Below, in pieces: positions 33,852-44,934 of a DNA stretch of 64,000 bases. The notes under the pieces were generated by a model. It did not search any database and was not told where the DNA came from. It saw nothing but the letters and a program-made list of their open reading frames with translations. A program made the translations under genes and the position numbers. The stretch is from assembly GCA_007258455.2 (NCBI GenBank), contig VDFB02193867.1:528193296-528257295 (forward strand), given 5' to 3'. The stretch is from Sequoia sempervirens (lineage: Eukaryota; Streptophyta; Pinopsida; Cupressales; Cupressaceae). Each line of letters begins with the position of its first letter. Position 1 is the stretch's first letter.

Positions 33852-34388
33852 CTAACAATCCTTGCAAATAGCATTGATATGCTTTGTAATCTTTGGAAGA
33901 TCTCTCAATGCTTGAACTGAATTGATTCTTACCAAATTATCAATGTTAATGTGACACATACTTCTATTCCATAACCAACTTTCATTGGTATGAGTCATAA
34001 AACAATGACCATCAACACCGTTGAGGTGATAAACATTTATATTTGTCCTTCTTCCAACAACAATCATAGTTCTAGACCCTTTTTTGATCTCACATCCATC
34101 ATCCTTAAACATAATATTGTATCCTTTGCTACAAATTTTTCCAAGACTTAAGAGAATATGCCTTAAACCCTTAACATAGTAAACATCATTTGTATTATGC
34201 TTTCCATCAAAATTGATTGAACCTATTTCACATATCTTAGTACTTGAATCATCACCAAATCTAACAAGTCCTCCATCATAATTTTCTAGTTTTAAAAAAT
34301 TACTCTTGTCTCCAATCATATGGTTAGAACATCCACTGTCAATGATCCAATAGTTCTTATCTTGACTAGCATGAAAGGTAGGTGCCAA
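33852..34388 (-). pseudogene. Copia 1 protease and integrase zinc domain
   Basis: 178 codons open. The protease active site is DSGCSNHM (Asp-Ser-Gly, with Cys in place of the usual Ala), then the GAG-pre-integrase region (SLGKICSKGYNIMFKDDGCE, NVYHLNGVDG). The zinc domain follows with WNRSMCHINIDNL, where His would normally precede GH, and ends at Cys-x2-Cys (ICKDC). It stays open but its flanks are broken. Confidence 0.85.
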
Positions 34389-34399
34389 AGTACCTTCAA

Positions 34400-35395
34400 T
34401 CTTAGCCTTTTGTCTCTGGAGGGTTTTCCTTCATACATCTTTTAGAGTTGGCAAAAATAGATTCATCTTTTAAGTCCATGAGCAAAAATTCATCATCATC
34501 ATCATCTCCATAATCAGATTCATCATTAGAAATAATTGAATCTTCTCTAGCATAATAGCTTTTCTTAATCATCTTACCTTTGTTCTCCTTGATTTTGTCA
34601 TTCAAAACTCATTTTGGACATCTTAAAGCATGGTGACCTATCTTTCAACAATTAAAAAATTTGAAAGAAAACTTACCTTTGTACTTACTACTACCCCTTT
34701 TCATCCTTCTCACAAATTTACGTTCTGCATCATCAAGATCCTCCCGATCTGCTTCTTCAATCTTCTCTGATTTTCTTGTCTTAAAAGTAGTCTCAACTTT
34801 TTCACCATTATTTCTACCAAATTCTCTCATTTCAAATGTAGTTAGAGAGCCATACAATTGATCTCTTGTATATTGATCTAGATTTGCAAATTCGTCAATA
34901 GTGGAAACTTTATGATTGTAAGCTTTAGGAAGGGTTCTAAGAATTTCCCTTACCACTTTTGATTCTTTGAATTTTCCACCAATACCTATAATGCAGCTAA
35001 CCAGTTCATCTACCCTCTCCATGTATCTTGTAATGTTTTCATCTTTAGAAACTCATAAGTTCTCAAATGTGATCTGCAGATTCTACACCTTGGCTTGTTT
35101 AACCTTATCATCTCCTTCATAAATTCTTTCCAACTTTTTCTAGATTTCTTCAGAAATTTTCAAAATTATAACTTTCACTAATTCAAAATTTGTGAGACTA
35201 CTTAAGAGAGAATACCTTATTTTACTATTGCTTTCATAGGCCTTTATTCTAGCTTCAGTGCCTGGACCATTTGTAGGTATAGTATATCCATTCTAAACTA
35301 ATTTCTAGACATCATATCCTAGATAGCTTAAAAATCCTTCTATCCTTTTTTTCCATAATGCATACTTCATTCCATCAAAGATAGGGACCTCCTTG
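34400..35395 (-). pseudogene. Copia 1 gag
   Basis: The minus strand begins near 35395 with YKEVPIFDGMKYALWKKRIE, the N-terminal copia Gag block (YxxWxxRME-type), followed by MERVDELVSCIIGIGGKFKE and REILRTLPKAYNHKVSTIDE in the frame 34645-35022. The zinc knuckle near 34650 reads CKIGHHALRCPK with a stop at its start. Acid-rich linker DESDYGDDDDDEFLLMDLKD (34402-34605) leads to protease. Dead by stops at several places. Confidence 0.85.
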
Positions 35396-35445
35396 TACGC
35401 AATCCCAGATCTACCTTAAGCGTTTAAGCTTTCTTCCAAGGAAAC

Positions 35446-35460
35446 TTGATCTAATACCAA
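35446..35460 (-). other. Copia 1 primer-binding site
   Basis: Minus strand TTGGTATTAGATCAAG resembles the initiator-Met tRNA PBS. It follows the LTR end (CA at 35462) directly. Confidence 0.65.
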
Positions 35461-35461
35461 T

Positions 35462-36030
35462 TGTTTAATGCACAAAGAAACTAAGAGGGGGGTGAATTAT
35501 TTGTATCCTAAAGCTTCAAATCCCTTATACACAAAAGAATCCACACTCATTCATTAAACCCTTAAAATTTTTATGATGATTTATCATGAAAATAAAATAA
35601 CAGAAAATGAAAGGAAACAACACCATACACAAGAGAAAACCATATTTATGTGGAAAACCCAAGAAGGGAAAAACCATAGTGAGGATTATCTCACAATATA
35701 AGTAATATCAACACCAAATACAATAGGGCTCACTATCATAGGGCTCACTGCCCAAAGCAAGAAAGGTTCGCTACCATAATAGTAAAAAAAGATAGAGAAG
35801 AAATGTTACACAGAGAAAAGCATCTCAATGCAATAGAGAATCCACCATAATGTTACCAACACCCTTGCATCTTGATTGAAGAATTGTAAACACCTTATGC
35901 TCACTACATCCAATAATCTAACACATGAAGGCGTGCACTACACTTCTCAATTTTGCACCCTATAATTCTTCACTTTGCATCATTTCCATCTCTCTTTTCT
36001 ATCTCATCATTCCTCAACAACTCAACTCTT
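35462..36030 (-). repeat. 5' LTR of copia 1 (incomplete)
   Basis: It shares AACTAAGAGGGGGGTGAATTA, the TGGAAAACCC ... GGGAAAAACCAT ... GTGAGGATTA segment, and CAATAGAGA with the LTR of copia 3 (50320-51611), in the same minus orientation. It becomes unrelated near 36030-36065, so its U3 is missing. Confidence 0.7.
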
Positions 36031-36849
36031 ATTTATGTTGGAAGAATGAAGAAGACACCCTCTATTATGTTGTCATTGATGCCAACATTGGTTGGTAACA
36101 TTTTTTGTCAATCCAGAAAAGTTGTGTTCCTGTCATTTCGATATGGTAATTTGGTCTGGAAATGCTTTTAGTTGAAAATCACCCCATGAGATTTTAATAT
36201 GATGATAAGGACTATCAGTTGCATCTCTGCACAAGTTTCTAATGGTTTTTTATAAAGGAATGAAAATTATGTATGAAAGAGTTCAGTTTACAATATTTTT
36301 CTTAGTATTTGTGCAGTTGGCATGAGTTCTCTTTTGGATGACATAGATAGATAGTATTTGCTTCTTTGATAATTTGAAGAGTTCCTTATTAGGACCAGGT
36401 CAACCCGAGTTAGAATTTGCATGCTTTGTTTTGATAAAAAGATGTTTTGGGTTGAGCTGAAATGCCACATTTTTAATTAAGTATGTGTACATCTAATTAG
36501 GCTGACCTGATTAATCTATGAAGTTTTAATAATGTGTATATATAAAACATCCTTTTGTATTGAAAGATACATATATAGATGTTATATGCAGTGCATAACT
36601 TTTGAAAGAATAATTAGTGATGTGCGACTACTATGCGAAGTTGTATATGTTTCATGTATACTTGCAAAACAGTACACGATTTTCTATTCCAAGGCCTAAT
36701 TGAAACTAAACTCAACACACATAAGGTGTATTCCATTAGTTCATACTTTTGGCAATGATCCATATCCTTTTGTACCTTGTGTAAGGAAGCTAAGGTAGTA
36801 GAACAACTTCCTACACTAACCTTGAGAGGATAATAATGCAAAAAATTTA
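36031..36849. other. Possible LTR piece in plus orientation, unassigned
   Basis: TGTCATTGATGCCAACATTGG at about 36071 resembles the start of copia LTRs, here on the plus strand, and TATATATAAAACATCC lies near 36537. No coding content. The assignment as a foreign LTR fragment is tentative. Confidence 0.35.
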
Positions 36850-37393
36850 TAGATCATTAACAATTAAAAAACCTCAAGAAAAATAAACACAAGTATCATG
36901 CATACCACAACACAATGATTTACATGGTGAAAACCATTTCGAGAGAAAAACCCCACACTCCAAAAGCCACCCAATATATTATTCAACAATCATAAAGATT
37001 ACAATATACTTGCAAAGCAAGCTTCTCACAGGAGTATCACCACTCAAAGATCTAGAGACAATAGGATCGATATCAGACTCTCAAAATACATCATAATACA
37101 TAACTGTAATAAAATTCCCTCATAAAATAGGGTTTCCTTCTAGGGAAAGTTAAGCCAACAAAATATCAACCATTAGATATGAAACCTAATGATGAATGGT
37201 CAAGATTTACAATATTAAAATATAGATAAAATGTGGCTTTTGGGGGTGTTGCCCCAAACCCTCACCAAGGCGCACGCCCCCAGAGCTCCCAAGGGATGAC
37301 TGGCTCCTATAGGGCACTGCAATCAGAATTCTATAAAGCAATATATCAATAGTACCTTATGTATTTGCAAGGTTGAGACATATTTTCCTAACA
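36850..37393 (-). repeat. 3' LTR of copia 2
   Basis: Minus strand TGTTAGGAAAATATGTCTC begins at 37393, directly after a polypurine stretch AAAAGTGGGAGATT. The lower end is near 36850-36880 and is not precisely placed. Confidence 0.6.
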
Positions 37394-37399
37394 AATCTC

Positions 37400-37935
37400 C
37401 CACTTTTCAAACAACTTGCAAAAGCAATGAGAGGGTGTAGAAACATCATATCTTAATTGGTAGGGGCCGAGATGCCCATAGTCTTTGAACACCATCTAAA
37501 CTTCTTTGTGCTCATAGGCTTCATTAAAGAATCAACAAAATTCATCAAAATCTCTACCTTAACCAGTTTCACCTTGCCATCTTTGACCATATCTCTTAGC
37601 AAATGAGATTGTACATCAATGCATTTGGAATTTAAAATGTTGTTCTTAGCTAGTTATTATTGTACTATGACTATCATGTTTCTGTTTTACACCCTCTATT
37701 TAATTTCACAATATCCTAACAAAGTCTCTTTTAGCTTAAATGGATTCTTTACAAGCATGAGTAGCTACCATATACCCTTCTTTAGTAGTGGACAAAGCAA
37801 CCATAGTCTATCACTTACTCATCCAACTAATTGCACCACTAAATAAATTAAACACATAAGCACTAGTGGATCTTCTACCATCAACATCACCTACCCATTT
37901 TGAATCCACATAACCATGAATACTGGCGGGAAATA
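37400..37935 (-). pseudogene. Copia 2 RNase H, C-terminal part
   Basis: Minus-strand blocks in order: HGYVDSKW, GDVDGRRSTSAYVFNLFSGA, then after shifts IDVQSHLLRDMVKDGKVKLV, LMNFVDSLMKPMSTKKFRWC. These are the copia RNase H core and its end. It continues at 42249-42515 on the far side of a ~4.3 kb insertion. Confidence 0.8.
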
Positions 37936-40900
37936 TCATATTCACTATATTACTAAGGATAAATTATTAATAATTTTGCCACAAACACTACGGACGAATA
38001 ACGTTATATCATGAGGGTAGTGCAGACTTGGTTTAAGTGTTGTTGTATCTTTTTACTGGCCATACTGAATAATAGCATTTAAAAGGAAAATCAGAATTTT
38101 CAGTGCCATCCACATGTTCCAGAATTAAGTAAAGTACAAAATTGAGCAAATGAGCAAATAGCATTTTTAAATGCTTTCATTTATTTCATGAAAAGAATCA
38201 TATTTTACAAAGCTTCTTTTGATTTCAAGAATCAGAATGATATTACAACATTTACATTTAAATGCATTTTTCTTTTCAAATGAAAAGCATAAAGGATGAA
38301 ATCAAAGATCCACACAAGCTGTGGATGTGACTGTTACAATATATCACTAATAACACATTCCACTACTGAAGATGCATAAAATAAAACATTAAGTGACGAC
38401 ATAATCATCATTTCCTGATTATCGATGTTTGACGTTGAATGGTGCACCTTTGTCTTCTTGTGCTCCATCAACCTGTAAGAGAAAAGAGGGGGTGTCAGTG
38501 GCTCCGATATGAAGTAACCTACATTAGGCACCCACAATAGTGTAACCTACTATTAATCATGCATTGAAACAATCAATCAAGTGCAGTACAGAAGAAATGA
38601 GCTAAAGGAGAAATAACAATATCATAATCATCATGTCTCTATTTTTTATAATATTGTTTGTTTCCTTAAAAGTGTATAGGTAAAGTCATGAAGTCAACAT
38701 TATTTGAAGACACCAATCAGCATTCATAATGATCAGGTCAAGTTTTTTGAAGGCTACAGGTGAACAATGAGTTAGTTCACTCAATCAATTCAGCTGAGTA
38801 CATTTACATCAGATATTGCTGCATAGTTCATGTTCTGTGTTTATCATCATCATATATGTCATGCAAGTTCTAGTTCATCATTTCATTCTTTTCATAGTCA
38901 AGGATGGTGAATAGGCATACATTATGCCTTAATCAAGAGTTTCATTTTGATTTTCATCGTGAAAGAGAGCAGATTTAAAGAACAGTTTGATAAGTGAAAC
39001 ATAAAAATGCATGAAGAGTACCATATTGCTCAATAATACAAAAAGATGGACAGTGCACTCAAGTGTTAAATGATTCATTAGTTCCAGTGGACTGGTAAAG
39101 AAAAATACAACATTATGAGTTATAATGAGAAAATGATCATTCCAGAATAATAAGGAAAGAGCAAGCATAGATTCTTTCCAGAAAGAGTTTATGAGGTGTT
39201 AGTTATGAATAGGAATAGATAACTAGGTGCAGTCCATAATAATTCAATGTTTCAACTAAAGTTTTGCATAAGTCCAAGAGTAGGAGGCAAGGGTTTGTTG
39301 TGTTAGAATTGAGGAATCCCAAGGTACAATGTTGTGTGCACAATGTATAAGTATGAGGATAGTATAATTAAGAGGTTCTTCTCTTCACAATGGACAAACA
39401 CAGAAGCATGCTCAAGGTTTCTATAGGTTTCTAATGCATTATGGTGCTAAAGTAAGGAATTTGAATGACTGAAAGAAGCCCAGACTTTACACAATTATTG
39501 GGATTACAGGCCTTTTATATCACAAGCAAGGTTGTATGGTGGGAATTATTCTAATAGATCTGCAAAGTTACAGGTATTGCATAGTTTTGACAAGATTTTT
39601 AATACCTAGATGACATTTTCAGAATGAGCAGTTGATGCATTAAATAAGTAGTCTACAATTTCAATCAAAGACAGATTATGTGTCAAGAGGAAGCGGCATG
39701 AACTCATATGACTGTAGTTCAAATAAAGGACACATTTCTAGAATCTCATATACCCAATTGAAGTTTTTATTAGTAAAACAAGGAATGTATTTTTCTGAAT
39801 GACATACAATCAGATGATTTTTTCAAAAGGAAACAATCATAAATCAAGCCCAAATTTTATGCAATACCAAGGAGAAGCTACATAAATGTCAAAATGGAGC
39901 ACCGATTAATATGGGTCAATAAACTAAGTGCGGATAAACACAGATTTTCACTATTTTCGGCCATCCATGATACCCATATTTGGGTTGGGCTTCAAAATAT
40001 AGAAATGTAGTTACGGTGATAACCCATGTGAAGTTTACATGAGATAGAAAGAAGACATTAAAATGCAAGTTTCCTGAGGTGGGTCGGGCATCAGAAGAAA
40101 GAAAATATAGTTTTATTCTAATTTCCATGATACCCACAAGCGAATATATCTTCAAAAAGACATTAAGAAGAATTTATTGTTATGGGTCGAACCCAAAACT
40201 TAATTAATGCTTTCTAATATACATTTGGTGCAGCCTAAAAATGGCCAGAGATTCATGAGTAAAGAAGAGATTCTTTAAGTCTCTGGAGAGCAGAATATCT
40301 AGCAAAGGAAAATTACCAGTTCATATCTTTGAAAAAGAACTCTAGCCGCAGCCAAGAGCTTCAAAAGGAGTCCAAAAGATAGGATTTTGAGCCCTTAGAG
40401 GATGGACCAGCTCTCAATGTGGGTCGAGCTCACAGAGACATAAATGTAAGCACAAAAATGCAAGACAAAAATATTAGAAATGGTGGTAGCCGCGGCCTTA
40501 GGCCATAAAGAACAAAATATGAAACCATCAAAGCTAGCTTACCTTATGCACAAGAGGTAAAATCAATAACCCGCGAACTCTCATAGAACTTTCAAATGGA
40601 ATTCAAGCTCATAGGAGAAAGACCAAGCAAGGAAAAGTCATGAATAAATATGACAGGTCACAGCCTTAGTGTCTTTTGATTTTCCAAAATGAGTGAAAGA
40701 ACTTCGATACTCTAAAAGCGAGCTTACCCATATGAGATTCAACTAACTAAAGAACATAGGGAAGATTCCCAAGGCGCATGAGCTTGAGTTCAACACAATC
40801 ATGGCAACATTTTCTTTCCAAACAGAGAACTTTTTCCTCAAGGTCACGAGTGCAAAATGAATCATTTTTAGGGTTTGGCATTCTTTTCTCATGCCCTAAT

Positions 40901-42248
40901 TTGAGCTACATCATAATCATCCAGAATGTTCAGTCAAAGCATGTGGAAAATTTCAAATGGAGGCCAAGACTTTAAGCCTTGTATTGGAGTTTATCAAAAG
41001 TCTGAAGTTTGATATATGTGGAGGTCAAAAATTCATATATTAGGTTAATATGTTAAGTGTTTATGACTTATTTCTTTTGCCTTAGTGAAATATGACTTGG
41101 GTATGGATTAAACAATGACAATATTATGGTGGGATACCTTATGATTTAGGGTTAGCTTTTGATGATTATCCACTTAGGGTTCTTTGTGTTTTAATTAATT
41201 TTGGAAAAATCAATTGAAGTCCTGATGTGAGGATGATATGCATTAATATTTTTATGATTTTGTGAGAAAATAAAATAATGTAGTGGATATATAAGGAGCT
41301 TTTCTTTTTTGCAAAATATTTTTTAATCTTTAATTGCAAAAAATAGAAAAATTGTGCAAATCTGCAATCCTGTAAAGTAGAATCGTAAACAATCTTTTAT
41401 AAATTGTTTTATGATTTCTTGCTATTTTTAGCAGATATTTGTTGACTTTTCCTCTTGGTCGAGTGTGGGTCTCATCTTGGAGAGATAAGGTGGATTTTGA
41501 GCTTTTAAAGCAAATTCAGCCTATTTTTAGAGGCTTGACAGGTTCATCATAAAAGTAGTGTGCTTTTTTCTGCTTTAGGCAGTTTTTTGAGACAGTTTGA
41601 AAGCCTTTTCCTTGAGATTTTTATGGGCTTGAATTAGGGTTTCTTGAGAGTTATTCCTTTCAAAAGACTTAGTATATTTAGCTCTCCTTCTCAGTCTAGA
41701 TCAGGGTTCCTGCTCATATGCATTGTTGAGCTTGTGAACACATTTTGTACTTAGTTTTAGATTATGGCATTCTCCTTCAGTTGAATAAAGACAACATTCC
41801 TACTTCTCATTTCTGTGTCCATTTGTAGTTTCAGTTTGATTTTATCTTGTGATTTTTTTTTACAGAGTCCTTGTTATGTCCTTAGACTATAATTCTTAAT
41901 GCAGGAAGTTCAGGATATAGGTTGCATGTTGTGCTTCAAGTCAAGTTTTCATGCAATTATTTATGTATCAATTGTTAATAAGAAGTTGTGATATATTGTG
42001 TTCTTCTAAAATTTGTTTGTGAGGAAGAGATCAAAATCATCATTGAATCATTAAATTCATCTAGTAGTAATAGGTTTTAGTTTTCAGTAACCTTTTATCC
42101 CTTTCCTCAGAAGTTATTTAGAATAGGATTTATCATTCAAAGAACCAGCTCACTCTGGAGATTCCTCCTTCACTCAGATCACCCACATTTGAAGGAGGTT
42201 TCCATGTTTTAGTAGGTTGCTAAATATTACATTCAGCAGGGTGCAAAT
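37936..42248. mobile_element. ~4.3 kb non-coding insertion splitting copia 2
   Basis: The two halves of the copia 2 RNase H lie on either side of this block and are absent inside it. No retroelement domain is recognisable in it, though phrases such as GATACCCA next to TGGGTYG near 39968-40190 and the T-rich 41000-42100 part resemble retroelement leader or LTR sequence. A right end of ACATTCA (42230-42236) would suit a CA terminus; the left end is not certain, and a target duplication was not found. Likely a non-autonomous or decayed element. Confidence 0.55.
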
Positions 42249-42515
42249 CTATTGACAACAATAACACAAGGAATAATCTGAGGTACCACACAAATATCTA
42301 AAGACTCTTTTAATTGCATCCCAATGAACTCTATTAAGATTATACATATATTTGGAAATAACTCCCATTGCTTGGGAAATTTTTCGTCTAGTACAAACCA
42401 TATCAAACTTCCAACTACACTCTAGTAAGGTACTTTTCTCATGTCTTCCATCTCTGATGGAGATGTTGGACAATCTAAAATAGATAACTTTGTTTGAGAG
42501 AGGGGGACCAACCAC
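42249..42515 (-). pseudogene. Copia 2 RT-RNase H junction fragment
   Basis: The 88-codon frame reads MVCTRRKISQAMGVISKYMY, NLNRVHWDAIKRVFRYLCGT, SDYSLCY, the conserved region between copia RT and RNase H (CTRPDIxxAVGxxSRxM...HWxAxKRILRYLKGT). It ends exactly where the ~4.3 kb insertion begins. Upstream (above 42520) copia similarity is lost. Confidence 0.85.
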
Positions 42516-42870
42516 ACAGAGGCTCTAGGTCATGGAGAGCTGAGAGCGGAGGGCTACCATAACTTACCTCAAGCTAACAAGTGTTTAGGACACTAATCAA
42601 GAATGAAGACCACTCTTAGGTGCTTCTATCACTATGTAGATTTGAAAGTCTAAATGGGGATAGATGAACCTATTTCTAGAGTTCAAACTACACCTCAAAT
42701 AGCTCTCTATTTGAGGATGACAATTTAGGTCTAAGATGATAGCATGACACACTCACATCCCTCTGGCACACTAGCATCTGTATGACCAAAAAATGTAAAA
42801 TGCAATGTGGAAAGCAAAAAATCCTACTAACTTCCTAGCTAACTAGTTTTAACAAAATAAATAGAGCTAT
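42516..42870. other. Unassigned DNA between copia 2 and LTR P3
   Basis: No domain or repeat recognised. Confidence 0.4.
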
Positions 42871-42935
42871 CTGTAGACATCTAAATTTAATCACTTCCAT
42901 ACAATTAAATTTGTTGTCTCTCCGTCTATCATATT

Positions 42936-43099
42936 AATATTAATTTATTAAATTAATATTACACCCTTTGTCCCATACCGATAAAGTATTTAATTTAATA
43001 ATTAATACTTTGTCTTTTTACCTTATTCCTCTCTAAATTAAATAAATACACTAATTTATTTAATTTAGTCATTATTCCTCTTTTTGATTTAAAAATCAA
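42936..43099. repeat. AT palindrome array in LTR P3
   Basis: Perfect inverted repeats: 42936-42960 (arms 11, loop 3), 42983-43011 (outer arms 8, AAAGTATT/AATACTTT), 43033-43068 (arms 15, loop 6), 43084-43099 (arms 7, loop 2). Confidence 0.9.
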
Positions 43100-43284
43100 T
43101 TTAAAATTCCTCACTTTCTCTCTCCTTGTCACATCCTCCTACATTTGCCACTTGCCTCTAATCTTCTGTTAATTAGCCTAATCCAATATTTGCACAACCT
43201 TAACCAAAATCATTAGCTAAATTTAGCACCACCTTTTTGGTCAATTCTTCCATTTTTCCTTTTTGATGTTAACCCCCTTTCCTA

Positions 43285-43479
43285 TGTGAATTTTTAATTC
43301 ACATTTATTTGCTCTAGATTCCTCTCCTTTAAATGTGAATTTTTAATTCACATTCCATTCTCCCAAGGCTTCTAGAACCTTGGACTTGTCACAATCTCCA
43401 CATGTGACCAAGTCCCACCTTTTTGGAGCCCACCTTTTACCCTCTAGATCATCCTATGAGTGTGAATTTTTAATTCACA
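43285..43479. repeat. Three identical 19-base palindromes in LTR P3
   Basis: TGTGAATTTTTAATTCACA (arms 8, loop TTT) occurs at 43285-43303, 43334-43352 and 43461-43479. The sequence between them is unrelated, so only the palindrome is conserved. Confidence 0.97.
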
Positions 43480-43765
43480 TTTATATCCCCAACCACCTTT
43501 CACTTTCCCATGTAGATTTTTGAGGAATTCCAAAATTCCTCAAATGTCCCTTTCACTCCCACTTGGGGACAAGAAATCCCTTTTTGTGGAAATCCTCTCA
43601 TCCCCCAAGGTGCATGTCCTTTTCCACCTCATGTACCTTTTTGACAACTCATCTCCACCTCATACCTCTTGGCCACTTCACCCTCTACATGTCAAGATGT
43701 GAGGGCTTGTGGGTTCTCAACCCACCATAGCCCTTCATCTTGACCTTGTTGGATCAATCTTGACC

Positions 43766-43789
43766 CTTGAATTCTCTAGAGAATTCAAG
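43766..43789. promoter_or_regulatory. 24-base perfect palindrome just upstream of a TATA box
   Basis: Arm CTTGAATTCTCT followed at once by its reverse complement, no spacer. It ends 6 bases before TATAAATA. It contains GAATTC on both sides and TTC/GAA spaced units that loosely resemble a heat-shock element; that reading is speculative. Confidence 0.85.
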
Positions 43790-43795
43790 TTCCTC

Positions 43796-43803
43796 TATAA
43801 ATA
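43796..43803 (+). promoter_or_regulatory. TATA box of LTR P3
   Basis: TATAAATA followed by ACCCCTCC and then a CACTTTGCACTCTC region suited to a transcript start about 30 bases on. Confidence 0.65.
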
Positions 43804-44160
43804 CCCCTCCTCAAGGGCATTTCCAACACTTTGCACTCTCATAACTACATGCTGTCCATTTGAATCCTCAAGCCTTTTCAATCATTCAGTCATCTTTGTT
43901 CATCATTTTGCATATTGAAGCTTGCATTTAGTCATTCAACAATCATCTAAGGAGCACACAACCAATCCAAGCAAGGGCCAATCAAAGATGTATCAACAAC
44001 AAGGGAGGTAAAAATATTTGTGTTTCATTTTATTTGCATTCTTTTTCATTGAACCATTCTTTTGGCTAATCTTGAGGTGTCCTTGGTATTTTGTTATTCA
44101 TGTTTCTTAGTTAGTTATTTCACACATTTAGAGCAGTAGGAATTCCAAGGTATACATTTC

Positions 44161-44178
44161 TGGCACGCCCTTTGGGAC
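44161..44178 (+). other. Primer-binding-site-like sequence after LTR P3
   Basis: TGGCACGCCCTTTGGGAC, four bases after the LTR end, begins with TGG as a PBS should. It differs from the PBS of P1, so P1 and P3 belong to different subfamilies despite the shared LTR start. Confidence 0.55.
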
Positions 44179-44884
44179 CCACACATTTGTCTTGCATTTA
44201 AATTTCTTTGAGTTGCTCACTAAATTTTGGTAGCATAATGGTACTCCATGTGAAAAAGAGATATTTTTCATAAAATGGCTATATAGATTTGAATGAATGG
44301 ATGAAGGGCTAGGATTTCTTGATGGAGATCAAGTGTGGAGGATGATTGGGATCTCTCAAGTGGAAAATGAGAGGGCTTGCTAGGGAAATGGTACTTGGGA
44401 GGGGACAAATCTCATGTGACACGATATTAAGACCAGGTCACAAGTACAAGGGCCCCATGTGCTTGATGTGATGGGGAGGGTTGAACAGTGTGTACAAAAA
44501 CTTAAGGGGAGATTATAATTGGATGAGGTTTAGAGGGGAAGTGGGGGAGTTGGAGGAATGGACATAAGGTGAGAGGAAAATAGGAAATAATTAATTAAAT
44601 ATGTAATTCATATTTGGAGGAAAAGGTATTTGGGGATTAAATTGAATAAATAAGGACATTTATTCAATTTAATGGATGAATTGGATAGGGGTAAGTAATT
44701 AAAGGTAATTATTTACTTTAGGCTGGGATTTAGGGATATTAGAAGAAATATATTAGGATGAAGGTTGATATAATTGAATATTAATTAAATAATAGAGTAT
44801 TATTTAATTAATATAGAGCATACAAAATTGGTCGAATTAGGGGTAAATTGACCAAATGAAAGTGGTCAATTTTAGGTTTCTACA
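44179..44884 (-). repeat. Truncated LTR P4, palindrome-rich, minus orientation
   Basis: Minus strand begins TGTAGAAACCTAAAATTGACC at 44884. Perfect AT palindromes lie at 44636-44673 (arms 16, loop 6) and 44778-44814 (arms 16, loop 5). No TATA box, CA end or PBS is recognised on the minus strand, so only the U3 part remains; its lower limit is not placed. It stands head-to-head with P3. Confidence 0.55.
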
Positions 44885-44934
44885 ACGTTAACTAGACATG
44901 TGTAATCCTCTTCATTATAGATGCATTTTTATTT

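Larger units (their letters stand above)
42871..44156 (+). repeat. LTR P3, palindrome-rich, plus orientation
   Basis: It begins TGTAGACATCTAAATTTAATC and ends AAGGTATACA (44156), followed after TTTC by a PBS-like TGGCACGCCCTTTGGGAC at 44161. Length 1286 bases with TG...CA ends. U3 contains at least eight perfect palindromes. A TATA box (TATAAATA) is at 43796-43803, and R/U5 follow. The start matches P1 and P2. Which element owned it is unclear, because no gag-pol follows. Confidence 0.75.

Noticed and set aside
39916..40155. Minus-strand 79-codon frame in the insertion that splits copia 2
   Set aside because: No homology recognised. The GATACCCA/TGGGT text recurs nearby as non-coding repeat.
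43766..43789. Heat-shock element
   Set aside because: GAA/TTC units are present but the spacing does not fit the usual alternating 5-base pattern; kept only as a palindrome.
42871..44884. One 2 kb element with inverted ends TGTAGA...TCTACA
   Set aside because: The similarity between the ends is limited to the LTR start. P3 has its own CA end and PBS at 44156-44178, so two head-to-head LTRs explain it better.
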